Shown here: piece by piece, positions 47,662-60,935 of the stretch
Layout of the letters: the number at the start of each line of letters is the position of its first letter
Position numbering within the stretch: the stretch's first letter is position 1
Assembly (NCBI GenBank): GCA_921293015.1
Contig: OV121086.1
Span: 37,075,194-37,139,193 of the forward strand
Reading direction: 5' to 3'
Source: Phorcus lineatus
Taxonomy: Eukaryota > Mollusca > Gastropoda > Trochida > Trochidae
DNA: 64,000 nt
The notes under the pieces: generated by a model
Seen by the model: the letters and a program-made list of their open reading frames with translations, nothing else
What the model was told of the DNA's origin: nothing
Database searches by the model: none
Position numbers and translations under genes: made by a program

Positions 47662-50600
47662 ATGAAAATGTGGCTTCGACTGTTTACCGTTTTGGCAGCG
47701 CTCGGGGTGTTTCTTCCAATGATGGTGCTGGTGTATATGAACGCGTGGACTTTATCTGATGGATCGGACAGACTCAATGTTGGTGAGTTCACAACATGTA
47801 ACTATTTTCATTAAAAGGTTAAAGGTCAACAGTTTTAATCGGCATGCTCGTATCGCTATGGCAGAAACGCCGATACAAGTCGAGAAGTGATGTCTGAAGT
47901 TTGCTTACAGCCTTCTGCAAACTGGGGCCCTTCTTGGGTTACGGATACTCGCAAACAGCCGTTTTCGTTATAACGCGATATGTTTTGCATCTTATTGTCA
48001 ATTTTCACAAGATTGGTGTGAAAAATGTGGATTTCCAGCAAGTTTATATCAGTACAGATCAAATTATGTTCTAATCAAGACTTTTAAATAAATTTATTTG
48101 TTAAGCGTTTTAAAGAGATACTTTTGAGATATGCCATAATGAAAGTTATCTCACGGCTTTTCGTTGGTTTTTGCAACCTGTTCTTCGGAATGTTTTTGAC
48201 TGGAAACATCAATAATAGATTAACATTCTGTTTAAAACACTTCCATAATTGCTTCATAAGAAATTGAGGCGTTTACAATGGAAACAGAGCTACAAAATCT
48301 GAGTATTCTTTGCCTAAAACGTGTTAATTTTTTCAACATTTCGTTGTAAAATTCCACAAACAACAAGTAACAAATTAGAATGAGCCAGTAAATGTTTAAA
48401 AATGATTCAACAAATAAACTTTTGAAATTAGTGGTAATAACATGTCATCTAATAATATTCTAAACATTAAACATCTTAAAAAAGAAAAAGATATAGTTTT
48501 ATAATGATTTTATTAACTGATCTATTTTTGTATCACTCTTTCATAAATAGTTATGATATTGCTGCATCCATTCTATTCATTCATATTTGTCTGAAAAATA
48601 CTCAGTTGTTTTTTCTCATTCCAATTTTTTTTTCCATTTATATCCACCAACTGTGACCAAGTCATAATTCATTCATTATTTGAATATCCATACCCTCATC
48701 TGTTCAGTGTTGATGAATATAGTTAATCATTCTTCCCTCATTGAAAAATACTTTAATTTTTATTTATCATGTTTAAAATTAAATGTTTCATTGCATTCTT
48801 TCATTCATTTATTCCCTTGTTCATTGTTTCTTCATTCTTTCACATGACCAATTCCATCATTACTTTTGTCATCCAACATTCATTCATTCGATCATTCATT
48901 CATTCATTCATTCGATCATTCTATAATCATATTTTGTTAATTCTTTTAACTTTGTTCCTTTACTTCTTTCACACTTCATTCTTCTATGGATTCATTGATT
49001 TATTAGTGATCAATTCATTCCATGCTATATAATTTATTCTTTTATACATTCATTCATTCATTCATTTATTTTGATAAACTCCAGTTGTTTCTTTCTCATT
49101 GCTTCTTTCCTTAACAAGATCATGACAATTTAATTCACACAACACTCTCCCTTCATTCCATGTTTTATCATTCCTTCCTTTGCAATCATTTCATATCTTA
49201 CAGTTAGGGTCATTCATTTCTGTGGGTTATCATTCACTCATTCCTTAACCACTTTTAACATTCAATTCATTTATCAAAATGCGCAATTCATTCATTACTT
49301 GTTTCTTCATGCAATAACTTCTCTTCACTCCATCTTTTTCATTATCAATCATTCATTTATTTGTGAATCTTTATTTAATTTCTTTTAAGAGAGTATCATA
49401 CAAATCTATTTCATAATGGTCCATTCATGTAGTGAGAAGACCATCTCCTATCAATATTGTATGCTTTATTCATTCACTTGTTTGTGCTTTATTCATTCTT
49501 TTGTTTAGAGGTAGTATAATATCCATTTAATTCATAATGGTCTATTCATGTATTAACAAGTCCACATTCCATCAATAGTTTTTGCCTCATTCATTCACTT
49601 ATTTTCTTCTTTAGTCTTTCAATCCTTTAAGAGTATTATTTCATCAATACCTTATGATTCATTCATTCACTTGTTTTCTGCTTTATTCTTTCATTCATTT
49701 AAGAAAATACAACATCCATTTATTTCATTATGGTTCATTCATGTATTGCCGTACATTCCTCAATTACCACTCTGCTTTATTCATTCATTCATTCATGATG
49801 CTTAGATGATTTGTCAATTCTTAAATATTTACATTTGACATCATTGACAGCTGCTGTAGGAAGGAAGATACACTTCAAAAGCAGAGACCGATTCGATACC
49901 AAGAGGCCCCACAAGGTAAGCAACATGTGTCGACTGAATAAATCTAACAATCACTGAATGAACAAAGTGGTCTTCAAGTATAAATCTTTTGCTGAATTGA
50001 GGCCAGATGGACTTGTGACATTGCCTGTTTTCCATTGTTTGTTGTCCATTATCCATCTGTAAACTATTCACTTTTCAAATTCTTCTCCAGAACTGATGTA
50101 AAACCAAACCTGAAAATCTTTTTGGGGGAGTCACCTTGTTTCAATAGGATTATAGTTCTGACCAAAATGTTGGTATGGCAGAATGTCCACCCTAAAATCT
50201 TTCTTTTTCTCTTTCTAGAAATAATTTATTACTAAGAATCTCAATTTTTAACCTTCAGATGATGATATTAAGCAAGTTAAGTTAGATGGTTTGTTGATAC
50301 TGTTACACCCTTTGACAACTTCTCAAAAACAATATTGCATGATGGCTAAACATTTTTAGAATATTATCTTGATTAGATTGAAATTAAAGTTTAACCCCCC
50401 ATAAATAATGGTGTAGAAGGGTTACAAACTTCAAACCATTTTTCACGTTTCTTCCCTGAACTAGTTGTGCTAGGCTAGGAAGCTTAGATTTTGAGAATTA
50501 CATTTTTTTCAAATGGAGAATAAGATCTGTAAAATTCATTATCCTACTCCTAAGAATAAAGGCATGGAAGGGGTGCAAACATAAAAGCATGTTTAAGCAC

Positions 50601-51858
50601 TTGGATAAATATTCAGTGTAATTCTTATATTGTTGGATGAGCGTATGTGTTAATAAACAAACTAAAGATTACAAAATATGGAAAACAAATTGTGCTGATA
50701 GCTTGTATTAAAGATAAAATTTGTGGAATATAAATTGTATTTCATATAATGTGTAAAAGAATTTTGAATTCTATTAATGGAATATTGATTGTATTCTATT
50801 TAATGAATAAGGGATATTAAATGTCTTTTTAGAACCTATATATTATATAAAATATGATATATACACAATATTGAATACAGATTTAATGAATGAAGATTAA
50901 ATCAAATAGGATGTACTGAGTATGGAACATAAATCATATTCAATATTGAATTAAAGAATGTAGAAGTGAATGATCAAAGTGGTTTTCATTCTTGCAGAAG
51001 TTCAGTTGGCGGGAGCACATCAAGGAAGTTTGTGATGACCTTGAACTTATGGATCCAAAGAAGGAGTCTATGTTCTCCTACAACCACATCATCGTGGACA
51101 AGCGCTACAAGGTCTTGTATTGCCAGCTTCCCAAAGTGGCGTGTACCAACTGGCGCCGCATGCTCATTATCTTGTCAGGGAAGGCGCCAGTGTCCGACCC
51201 AATGTTGCTCAATGCTGGAGATGTTCATAAAAAATATGACAAGTATCTTACATACCTTTCTGATCTTACACCAGACGAAGTTGATGTTGCCTTGAATACG
51301 TACTTCAAATTCATAATCGTGCGAGAACCTTTCGAACGACTTCTCTCGGCATACAGAAACAAGTTTCTTGGTCAGACAAACTCTAGCAAATATTTCCATG
51401 GGAAGTATGGAAGGAATATTATCAAAAAATACAGAAAAAATGCTTCAAGTAAATCCCTTGCTCAAGGAAATGATGTGACCTTCTTTGAATTTGTGCAATC
51501 TATAGTTGATCCAACGAGGAAAGAGCGCCCGAATGAACATTGGGCTCAGTTTTACAGCCTGTGTCATCCGTGTGTGATTCAGTACGACTTCATTGGAAAG
51601 TACCACAAGCTTGAAGAGGATGCCAAATACATTCTGAACTCTATCAAGGCATCATCGGTGGTCAAATTTCCCAGCCGCTCTTCAACATACCATCATCAAA
51701 AGACAGAGGATTTCCTGCGTCAATTCTACAAGCAGGTACCCCCCCATTATTTGGATCAGCTCTGGGAGAAATATTATCCTGATTTCAAGCTCTTTAATTA
51801 CACGGTTCCTGATAGTATCAAGAACCTCACAGATACCTGGAACCATCCACTCTACTAG
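47662..51858 (+). CDS. Carbohydrate sulfotransferase, CHST8-14/HNK-1ST family (348 aa)
   Basis: Three coding exons, 47662-47782, 49851-49915 and 50998-51858, with GT/AG borders and matching phases (1, 0). An in-frame TGA 45 bp before the ATG supports the start. Exon 1 encodes a short tail and a signal anchor (LFTVLAALGVFLPMMVLVYM, about residues 7-26); exon 2 a basic stem. Exon 3 carries the Sulfotransfer_2 domain, with the PAPS-binding loop LPKVACTNWRR (about 106-116) and the 3'-phosphate motif VREPFERLLSAYRNKF (about 170-185), hallmarks of the N-acetylgalactosamine 4-sulfotransferase, chondroitin/dermatan 4-sulfotransferase and HNK-1 family. YDFIGKYHKLEEDA near 257-270 is also typical. Sequons NSSK, NASS, NYTV and NLTD fit a lumenal glycoprotein. 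The enzyme should sulfate glycans in the Golgi; the subfamily and acceptor cannot be set. Confidence 0.93.
48540..49810. repeat. Degenerate (ATTC)n-rich tract in intron 1
   Basis: Runs of CATTCATTCATTC recur over about 1.2 kb, with perfect stretches of 4-5 units near 48895-48913, 49049-49064 and 49778-49796, separated by ATTC- and TTCATT-rich sequence. Frames within it are low-complexity Phe/His/Ser/Ile strings and are not genes. Confidence 0.8.
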
Positions 51859-51910
51859 AGTTTCCGTTGATACGATGGATGATAGTTGTTTGATTGTCAG
51901 CCTTGCCAAA

Positions 51911-52088
51911 TCCATAGATTTTCAAATGTGCCAATTTTTAATATATGAGCAATTATCATCCTTATCAATTCTTCATTTTGCCAGCAATGTCAATTATTTA
52001 TCCATAGATTTTCAAATGTGCCAATTTTTGATATATTAGCAATTATCATCCTTATCAATTCTTGATTTGGCCAGCAATATCAATTATT
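51911..52088. repeat. 90-bp tandem duplication
   Basis: TCCATAGATTTTCAAATGTG starts at 51911 and again at 52001, and the copies match almost throughout (GAGCAATTATCATCC versus TAGCAATTATCATCC, and similar). It begins about 50 bp after the sulfotransferase stop. Confidence 0.92.
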
Positions 52089-52362
52089 GGATTTTGAATG
52101 ACTTCAATCTAATCTATCATTTCTTTGTTGAACAATTCAACCTTCTTTTGCTGGGTGGTAGAGGCTAATTTAGACTTCTCCAGTTATATCAGCAGGATTG
52201 TTCAAAATTTTCTTGATGCATTTTAGAAATATCACTGTTACATAGTAAAAACATTTTATCAATAACACCCATGTTGTTAGCAGACTGCTACATGTCAAGG
52301 CCTCTGTTGACGTCAATTTATATACAGACTTTCCAGAATATCATTTCTTGTTAATGAATACC

Positions 52363-52617
52363 TTATTTCCTAAAATATGTGCCGAGTCTCCAACATGCCC
52401 TTGAGGGGTCAAGGTTGAAAATGGGCCACTAATTAGCGCTTGGTTTAAACCAATAAATAAATATTCCCTCGCTAACATTATAGACATTATGTAAACTTAA
52501 ATTTTCTATTAATGAAATAAGCAATGGGTCTCTTTTTTAACTGAAGCGTTGGGGGTATAGGGTCAAGGGGTTGTGAAAAATTTGCGCCCGGACACTTATT
52601 AAAGGAAATACAGTAAG
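52363..52617. mobile_element. Possible short TIR element
   Basis: CTTATTTCCTAAAATATGTG at the left resembles the reverse complement of the right end (GTATTTCCTTTAATAAGTGT), followed on both sides by CCGAG/CCGGG-like sequence. The match is imperfect and no target duplication is clear. Confidence 0.35.
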
Positions 52618-54153
52618 TAAATATTTTCCCCTTCTTGATTGCGAATTTGGAAAATTTGGTTAAAGAAGTAATTTCATTCCAATGTTAATTGTGTTGATTG
52701 TGAATCGTTGATTGAAATATGTGTCACTAAGATTAACCAATTAGTCTTTTAATTAATTCAGCAGATACACATGAACAAGTCTATGATCAGTCCTAATTCT
52801 GGAGAACAATCTATTATAGATGAACAGTTTGCCATATACAACTTATACAATTCTGATAAGTTTTCATCCAATCAAGCCTCTCCATTTCTAGCCATTAAGT
52901 GTATAAATCAAAACAGTGGTAAATGTAGGAGGATATGATTTTTGTTAGGCTTTATACAATAAACTTTAGGAATAATTTTGCACAATAAAGCAATATTTAT
53001 GGCAACCTCATTAAAATAAGATCTAGAATTTACTTACTTTCATAATATATACCGCAAGAATGCGCAAGATTGAAAGCTTGAAATGTCTTGGTGACCTGTC
53101 TGGAAATGACCCAAACTCAGAAATCACAGTGTTAGATCAAACCACCTTACACCCAGTTCCTTATTCATCTTTATGGCTAGCTTATACATGCATGCAACCA
53201 TTTCCTATCGTAATCATGGCAGTGCTTATCTACAAATAAAACTCAGTGATTTGACAAGTTGATATTGTTAAACCATATTACTTAAAAGGGAAAGAGTGAC
53301 AATGTAGAAATTGATGTGCTCATAATATATTTGGTCTTTTCAAACATTCTTGCTATATTTATCCTTTTGAGGAATGGGGATCACATGTAGATTATTTTAG
53401 CATTCAGCTCCCTAATTTGTTTTCTAATGATGAAATGGAATACTATTTATGATAAGTGAATTGGAAAAAATTAAGACCTGTGATTTTGAATTTAAGTTTT
53501 CTTGAATGATTCATTTATTAGCTGATTGTTGGCCATGACAATTTATACATTTATTTGAATTATTTCAATATATTATTGTTGCCTTGTAGTTTACAGCTTA
53601 TATAATGATATATTTTCATATATTCTTTTAAATAAGTAAATTTACCTCACTTATGTGCCAAATATCTTGTCTTTCTTATATTGAAATGCATGAAAGAATA
53701 TAAATGTGGTTAATATGTTTACATACATTTAAGGTGTTCAGATAATGCTGTCTTTCAAGGGAAGGTTTAAACCCTTTTTTGCCATGAATCAAATGTCCAT
53801 TTTCTCCAGGCTGTAGTTAGATTTTATCATAGATTGAATTGATAATTTCATTCTTTTGTTTGTGTTTTTGCACTTTACTTGACAAACATATTTATTTTGT
53901 TAAGCAAATTTTTTCCTACGCTGATATAATGCTGTTGAAATATTGAATATGGATATCTCAATTGTTTGATTTGGTAAATGTTAAAGCATTTTCAATTTGA
54001 AGTTCATGCCTTAATTTATTAATCATAAACAATATCTGTAAGCTTTGACAATAAAATCTATGACAAGTAATAATTGTAACAATTCAACATTCATTGTTGC
54101 TTTTATCTGATTGAATTTTCTGGTTTCTAAGTCCTGTGATTTCTTTATTATTA

Positions 54154-54487
54154 TGACATTTATTTAGTGACCAATTTGCAAACTAACATCTTACCATTGC
54201 TATTCAAGTCATCAAAAATTTATGTTTTAGTCTATACATTTTGACTTCAGCTCTATGCAAAAGGAATTTTTTCAGGTGTTTCAGACATTTTTTGTTTGAG
54301 TGGTCAATATTAGCTTTTGTTGTTATTTCATGATTTTTTTGGTATATTTTTCATGAAAGAGGCCCATGACATTTATTTAGTGTGCATTTTGCAAACTAAC
54401 ATCTTACCATTGCTATGCACATCATCAAAAGTTTCATGTTTTAGTCTAGACTTTTTGACTTCAGCTCTATGCAAAAGGAATTTTTTC
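54154..54487. repeat. Direct repeat of about 120 bp, 214 bp apart
   Basis: GACATTTATTTAGTG opens both copies (54154 and 54368), and both run through GCAAACTAACATCTTACCAT and TTGACTTCAGCTCTATGCAA to GGAATTTTTTC (ends 54273 and about 54487). About 95 bp of unrelated sequence separates them. Confidence 0.9.
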
Positions 54488-55279
54488 TCTTATTGGTGGA
54501 TCCAGCAGGAAGTTCAGGGAGTTGTACATGTCTGTGGAAAGAGTCGTGATATTCTATATTCAAATCAGATAGTATTTCTGTTCAGTGTACACTAGAACAC
54601 TGTCCAGGAATTTTGAAATGGGGGGTTCACCTAGTGAAAAGGTTCACCCTTGGTGGTCACTTAGGTTTTTTTTGTTTTTTTAATATCCCAAAGTTGGGGG
54701 AGGGGGGGGGGGGGGGTGGTTTGGGGATGGGCTGGTTAGTTCGAACCCCCCAATCAACCACTGCAATGTGACATGAGTGGTTACTTGCCATCAGTTATTT
54801 GTTTATGACAAATTCAATCTTTCAACTTTCTTAGAGGAGAATAGAAGGTTTACTACAAAATGGGTGAATAAAACCAACCACAAAATCATTTCAATAATAA
54901 TGCTAATAAGTATGCTATATTTACCAGTAGAGGTTATGGAGATGATTTCTATAACCCCTTGTTGCTCAATGGTGTCATTATGTGGATTTCGATATTACAT
55001 TTCCACTTTTCACAATAGTAGTGCATTGTTCTGTATCCAATAACTAAATGTTTTGTATATGTACATTCTCTGTATATATATATATAGACTGATTGATTCA
55101 GCTGTTATTATTCTGAATCAATATTATGACAACTGAATGAATGAATCATGGTTTGAATGAATTATTGTGTGAAACACTTCACATTTCTGCATTTTAGTAG
55201 TCTTGGTGGTCTTAGTAAGAGGAATGTGAAGAACACTGGGTTTCAGTGACAGAAGAATCTCTTAGGTCTATGATGAAGA

Positions 55280-55456
55280 CTTTTCAGACTTCTTTTCAGT
55301 TTGTATCAAATTTTATTTTGGAAAAGTCGCATTCTTGAAATAAATGATTGATAATTTTTGTGCCAAACTTTTCAGTCTCTTTTCAGTTTGCTTCAAATTG
55401 TATTATGGGAAAGTCGCATTCTTGAAATAAATGATTGATAATTTTTGTGCCAAATA
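55280..55456. repeat. 88-bp tandem duplication
   Basis: Two head-to-tail copies start at 55280 and 55368. Both contain AAGTCGCATTCTTGAAATAA and ATTGATAATTTTTGTGCCAA with few differences. Confidence 0.92.
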
Positions 55457-55888
55457 AATTTAGTTAAGATGAATACTGATTTTATGAACATACAGTTATG
55501 TCCTTTTCGAAAAAGCCATGGTTGAGAAGGAAAGATTTGAAGTTACTATGGTTAATATTTTTGCTAGAATTTTTTTTTGTGTGTACTTAGTTGACATAAC
55601 TAACAATGAGATGTTTCCTTTTAAGATATATATAACTTTATTGTTACAAAAAGAAAAAGATTTAGTTATTTCGTTGATTACAGGGTGTATGAAAGAGTAA
55701 CAGAATGCAAGTTTTGGAGATTTTACTGCCACTTCTATAGATGTAGTTACCGATCAGTATTCAAGACTTTATATTTTCGAGAACATTTTAATTGAGTTAT
55801 AAATGAAGCTATGAGATGAATGCAAAGAGTATGTGGCATTTTTATATACAATGTTGAAACGCTCCCGACTTTGTGTTGCTGAAAAGTT

Positions 55889-55894
55889 AATAAA
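55889..55894 (+). terminator. Candidate distal poly(A) signal of the carbohydrate sulfotransferase gene
   Basis: AATAAA followed 25-45 bp later by a T/G-rich stretch (TTGTTTTCTTGTTTTGGG). It would imply a 3' UTR of about 4 kb. Confidence 0.4.
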
Positions 55895-56108
55895 GTTTCA
55901 TTTATTCAAATAACATTGTTTTCTTGTTTTGGGAGTCATTCGTTGATTTGTGCTAGTCGGCAAGTCCAAGTTTAAGTATGAGGTTACTTGTGGGTTCCAT
56001 ACTGATTCCAGTGAGATTTAAAAAAAACGGATGGTAGCTTTGCCGAGATTTAGCTAAAATGTCATATTTGGTGGATGAATCAAAGTCCTGGCTCTGTGAC
56101 TTCTTAAA

Positions 56109-56505
56109 GGCAGGCTGAAGCTAGGAATTATTAAGTTATTAGTTATTCGTTATTCAAATAATGAATAACGAGTTATTCGTTATTCGAATTACGAATAACT
56201 AACGTTAGTTATTCGATATTCAAATAATGAATAACTATCTGGCAGTTTTGAATGACGAATACCGGTAACTAACTGGTTTTTATTCGTTATTCAAAACTGC
56301 CATTAACTTATTCATTATTTTAATATCGAATAACTAGCCAGTTAGTTATTCAGTATTTGAATATCGAATAACTAACCAGTTATCTTATTCGTTATTCAAA
56401 ACCGCCAGATAGTTATTCAGTATTTGAATAACGATTAACTTACCAGTTACTTATTCGTTATTTGAATAACGAAAATAACTAAAAACTTGCTAGCTTCAGC
56501 CTGCC
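56109..56505. mobile_element. Foldback element with 16-bp perfect TIRs
   Basis: GGCAGGCTGAAGCTAG at 56109-56124 is the exact reverse complement of 56490-56505. The near-repeats ACTTCTTAAA (left) and ACTTCTAAAA (right) flank the element and may be a target duplication. The interior is built almost wholly of alternating inverted TTATTCGTTATTC and GAATAACGAATAA units (for example 56150-56260 against 56340-56470), so one strand can fold on itself over nearly its whole length. No coding capacity. Confidence 0.85.
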
Positions 56506-56520
56506 ACTTCTAAAAACATA

Positions 56521-59500
56521 TCCAGACTACATGATGCCGCTCAAGTGCTATTGAGTGAATGTATTCAAAATTAGAAAAAAGGAAAGATGTCCATAGAACC
56601 AAAATTGGAGATGTCTCAAATCCTGATGAAATTCGGTAACTTACAAGTATTCTTCTGGTTCAGATGGGTACTTCGAGATTACAACATGAGGCAATCTCAT
56701 TGAAACAGGATGGAACCTATCACTCGTCCCTCCCTGTATTTCTCTCCTAGGTACTGATCCATATGAGGCGTATCAGGTGATAAATCTTTAGTCATGCCCC
56801 ATGACTGTGAATAAAATTGGAGCTTTTAATGAAGTCCGGGATGTAAGAGATAACAAGACCTAGAAGATAACCTTTAGTAAAGGGTATCTTTATTCTCAAG
56901 AAATGTTTCATTGACTGAGCACAAATCCACATCACCGAATAGAACGGAAGAAGGCCTAATATAAAAATATTGGCATACATGCGTATTATATATCCAACTT
57001 GGCACTTTTTAAAATGTATCAGACAACATTTCACATTTAAATCTTTCTAAAAACAGGATTTTGATTAATAAAATATTTTACACTTGAAGCCCGGTAGTAA
57101 AATATGCCAATTTTGTTTCCACTTTTTAAAAGAATTATGCTTAAAATCCAAAGAGGGCATATTAATTGCTACATGAAATCAATTCATGTATTGTATTATT
57201 CAGGTAAGTATGACAAAAGTCACACTACACATGTCATTAAAAGAGGAACATTTACTATTTCGATTGCTTGTCTTGTTGTGATTGCATATAGTGATTGAAG
57301 CGTCGTAAAATATCCTCCATTCTTCGCAATCGGTATGAAGAACTTCCAGCAAGTTTCATATTTTATGTATTCGGTTTCAAGTGTATATTACAAAATATTA
57401 TATAAATTTATAAGACTTCTAATTCAGATTATAGATATAAATCACATCAATAAATTGTGAATGTTTTGCAGGACCTCCACCTATCATGAAGTTAGAAGAC
57501 TAATTGTAAAGAGACGGAGCACTGCCAATCTCATTGAAATCGGTCAGTCGCTCACATTTCGTAATGTTGTGTGGTTACCGGAAGAACTGCTTCAAACTGA
57601 ATGTCTGAGATCTAAAAAGAGCGATATAGCGGGGTATAGTAATAAAGGGAGCGAATTTAAATTTTATTTTAATCATCTAGGAAGAACGTTGTGACACAAA
57701 ATAATCGTTTTTCTAAGAAAATGAAAATATAAAAACACAGCATTTTCAACTTAAGCAGTAACTTCATGAAGAAAAATCAAGAAGCTGACCTTAGTGTGAC
57801 CAGTGCGTATTCGTGTCTACCCTGCCTCTTTCTTTGCGAACAGGGCGAGGTTTTACTTGACAGTCGTTATTCAAGTGGCGCGGGATCTTTGGGTAGAAGT
57901 CATTTTTCATAACGCCATTGGAATTGAGCGATGTTTTATGAGTGAGAGTGGTCGGTGACCAACAGAGAGTATTTAGGACAGATTGATCTGTTATTTATTT
58001 CAGTCATGTCTGCAGCTTTTTCAATCGCTTGATCACTTAAGACATTTTAGCAAGTATCTATACTAAGTCTAGATATATGAGGACAAACGTGCAACTAAAA
58101 GCAATTACTCCAAAAATGATAATTCTTTTTTCTTCGAATAAATGGAAAGTCAGAAGAAAATCAGTAGAAAGATGAAATACTGTTTAGACATTCATGCATA
58201 CTATCATTGCATATTTGGTGACGATTCATTGCATATCATCAACCTTTCATTACTTATTCAAATCTTCCACATTTACGTCCGTTTGTATTGAAGTTGGGCC
58301 TTAATTTGGCCTTTATACTGACTAAAAAGTTCTGTATGTCTGTCTTTCTGTCAAGTCTTATACATACGATTATAGATCCTACAGACTGATGGGCTACAGA
58401 GGCAATAGCTCTATTTCCTACAATTGACCAATGTATGTCAAGTTTCATGTTTAAAGGAACACGCCTACTGGATAAGGGTTTGCTATCTTGACACTTTCGT
58501 TGGAGTAAACCCAATCAATTATGTAAAGAGACTAGAAAGTTCATGTAAAATATGTCAGAGGCATCTGTCTTTTTCAAATTTGTAAAGGATTTCCTGAAAT
58601 GTGTATTTTAGAGGGTATACGTTGTTAAAAAGAAAGAATTTGTGGGGGAAAACAAATAAAAAATGAATACAACTCATGTTTTTTTTATTTGAACGCGTTT
58701 CCTAAAAGTAAAAGGATAACGCATAATATAACAACTGATAATTGAGATGGACAATTTGCGTAGATGGAGGGATCTGATGTTTGTCTCGATATCTACTTTG
58801 ACAAAAAGGCAATTTAATGACAACGTATACCATATTACTTTGCAAGTAAAGATATATACACCATGATAAAAGTGACACCCTGCAATTTATATAAATTCCT
58901 TTTACTTCTTTAACACCCGTATCTCGTGAGTGTAAACAACTTATTTTCTAGATAATGCACTTTGGAATCTGTCTTCAATGCAACCAATCCATCTTGTCGC
59001 ATAACAGAGCAAAGCCTAATTCTGCGAGCAAACCTGCTTATTAGCGATATCCCAAGTAAGTTGAGCTTGTACGATAACCCACGGGAGAAGGCTTCATGTG
59101 GGCGATCTACAAGTGCCTTCACATCCTACAGGCAATTAAAACACAAGGGGGTGGTACCAGCCCTTTTATGAGAGGCAAACCAGCAATTTTGGGAGTTATA
59201 TCTCCGCACCATAATATCTATTTTCCTCAACCCCTGTCCCCAATATCACGGAAACCTGACAGCATCTCCTCTCTGGTCGTGAAACCAACGAGTGCCAATC
59301 TATTTCATGAGCTCAGTGTCTGACTTGGATCACACATGACAATCTCGGTGACAATTTGCATTGATTCCCGACAGAAGTGCTTTACACTGTGACCTATACC
59401 GCTCCCTCTACTCGCTCCTAAAGAACTGGCAACAGTAAAGAACTAATTAAAGTGTCAAAGACCGCATTAAGCTACTTGTAGACAACCGCAATTGTCCCAA

Positions 59501-60565
59501 TAATTCTAGATGGACGATTTCTGTCTGGGAAACTAATTCCACTCAACGGTATTATGAGCTAATCGATTCCGTTTCGTTAGTTTTGTGTTGCGATATCAAA
59601 ATAAAGGGAGATTACTTTTACAAATAGTGAACTACTCTCTAATGACTTATTTGTGGTACGTTGAGTTTCCGATTATGCTTAAACATTTACAAGTAGTAAT
59701 GGTTTTCAACAATAAAATTCTGGTTTTTGTTGCAGTTTTGTAAAGAACTATTTACTGAAATACCTTCTATATAAGTCAATTTGTAATTTTTTATTAGGTG
59801 TGTTTCCATAATTGAATTATCTAATATTCGAAATTATCAGATGTTTATAGAACTTGATTAATGATTTCATGTCGGATAATGGAACATGCGTTTTTTTTTC
59901 GGAAGATCATATGTACGGAATAATAAATTTTAGAGGGGCATTAGCCCTTTTTTGAAAGAGTTGTTTCCACAATAAACATAAGTGTATGCCAATGTGTTGT
60001 CTTCTGTAGGTAAAAAAATCTCTTTCTCCAACTTGATTATGCGTACTCGTAGAGGAAATAATCAATTTTCAAGCAAAACCGACTGGGGGCCATTTTGGTG
60101 TGAACACCTTTTAATCATTTGAGTTAGGCAAATGGATTCGCATAGCTTAACAACATGATACGTCCGTTTCAAAACTGCTTCTTTTGATAAAAAATTTCCC
60201 CCATCGTCTTGCAGTTAAAGACTTTGTTTCCGTGAGTCACTTCATCTATTAGGAAACCGTTCTACTGGCCCTTAATGAAACAATCAAGGTTTTTTCATAT
60301 CTTGTGTGGTTTTTGTAATAATCTAAATACCAAATATGATCTTATTTTTTATATAAATTTATTTTATATCAAAATCGAAAATCACAATTACATATGTGCA
60401 GAAACCGAAATATCAAACTACAAAACTATCCTTTATAACCTGTCTCACGGAGTGTTTTTTTAAAAGAATATAGATTTCATTTCAGCTTGTTTTGAGGCTA
60501 ATAACTCAAATATCACGAACATGAACTACTGAAAATTACTTCTGCTTATATAACCTTCCTTACAC
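56521..60565. other. Intergenic DNA
   Basis: No gene I can support. Open frames of 60-90 codons at 57461, 58254 and 58962 lack homology I recognise and clear splice context. Confidence 0.4.
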
Positions 60566-60935
60566 TTAAAGGGGCAGTGGCATGTTTTAGATAAACAGGG
60601 ATTTCACGAAAACGAAAATAAAATTTCCAATTGCTAGTGAATCTTTTTTTTTTCATCAAAGGAGGCATTTCTTGAACGAACGTTACTACTACGTAACATG
60701 TTCGGTTTGGCTTTGCAAATCTGTTCCATACTTCAAATGATTAAAAGCTGTACACACTAAAATGGCCGCGAGCAATTTTCGCTGTATACTTGATACTTAA
60801 GGATAATCGGGACGAATAATAAGGTGTTTGACTCATTAAAGAAAGTGCATTTGACATAGATATGATAACATCACTTATTTATTATGGACAATTTTTAGAA
60901 ATAACTTTTAAAAAACGTGCTTACTGCCACTTTAA
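60566..60935. mobile_element. TTAA-bounded MITE of a second family
   Basis: The left end is TTAAAGGGGCAGTGGCATG; the right end CTTACTGCCACTTTAA reads TTAAAGTGGCAGTAAG in reverse complement. The ends match at 13 of the first 14 bases, including TTAA. The 370-bp interior lacks the GCGCGC and GACTCCAA blocks of the other MITE family. Its right TTAA is also the left TTAA of the next element. Confidence 0.75.

Larger units (their letters stand above)
51859..55900 (+). other. Probable long 3' UTR of the carbohydrate sulfotransferase gene
   Basis: No other gene intervenes before a strong AATAAA followed by a T/G-rich stretch at 55889. Inside lie three local tandem duplications (51911, 54154 and 55280) and a possible small TIR element. 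A nearer poly(A) site is possible, for example the AATAAAGC at about 52984-52991. A poly-G tract lies near 54700-54716. Confidence 0.4.

Noticed and set aside
48769..49032. Phe/His/Ile-rich frame of 87 codons
   Set aside because: It is the translation of the ATTC repeat tract in the sulfotransferase intron.
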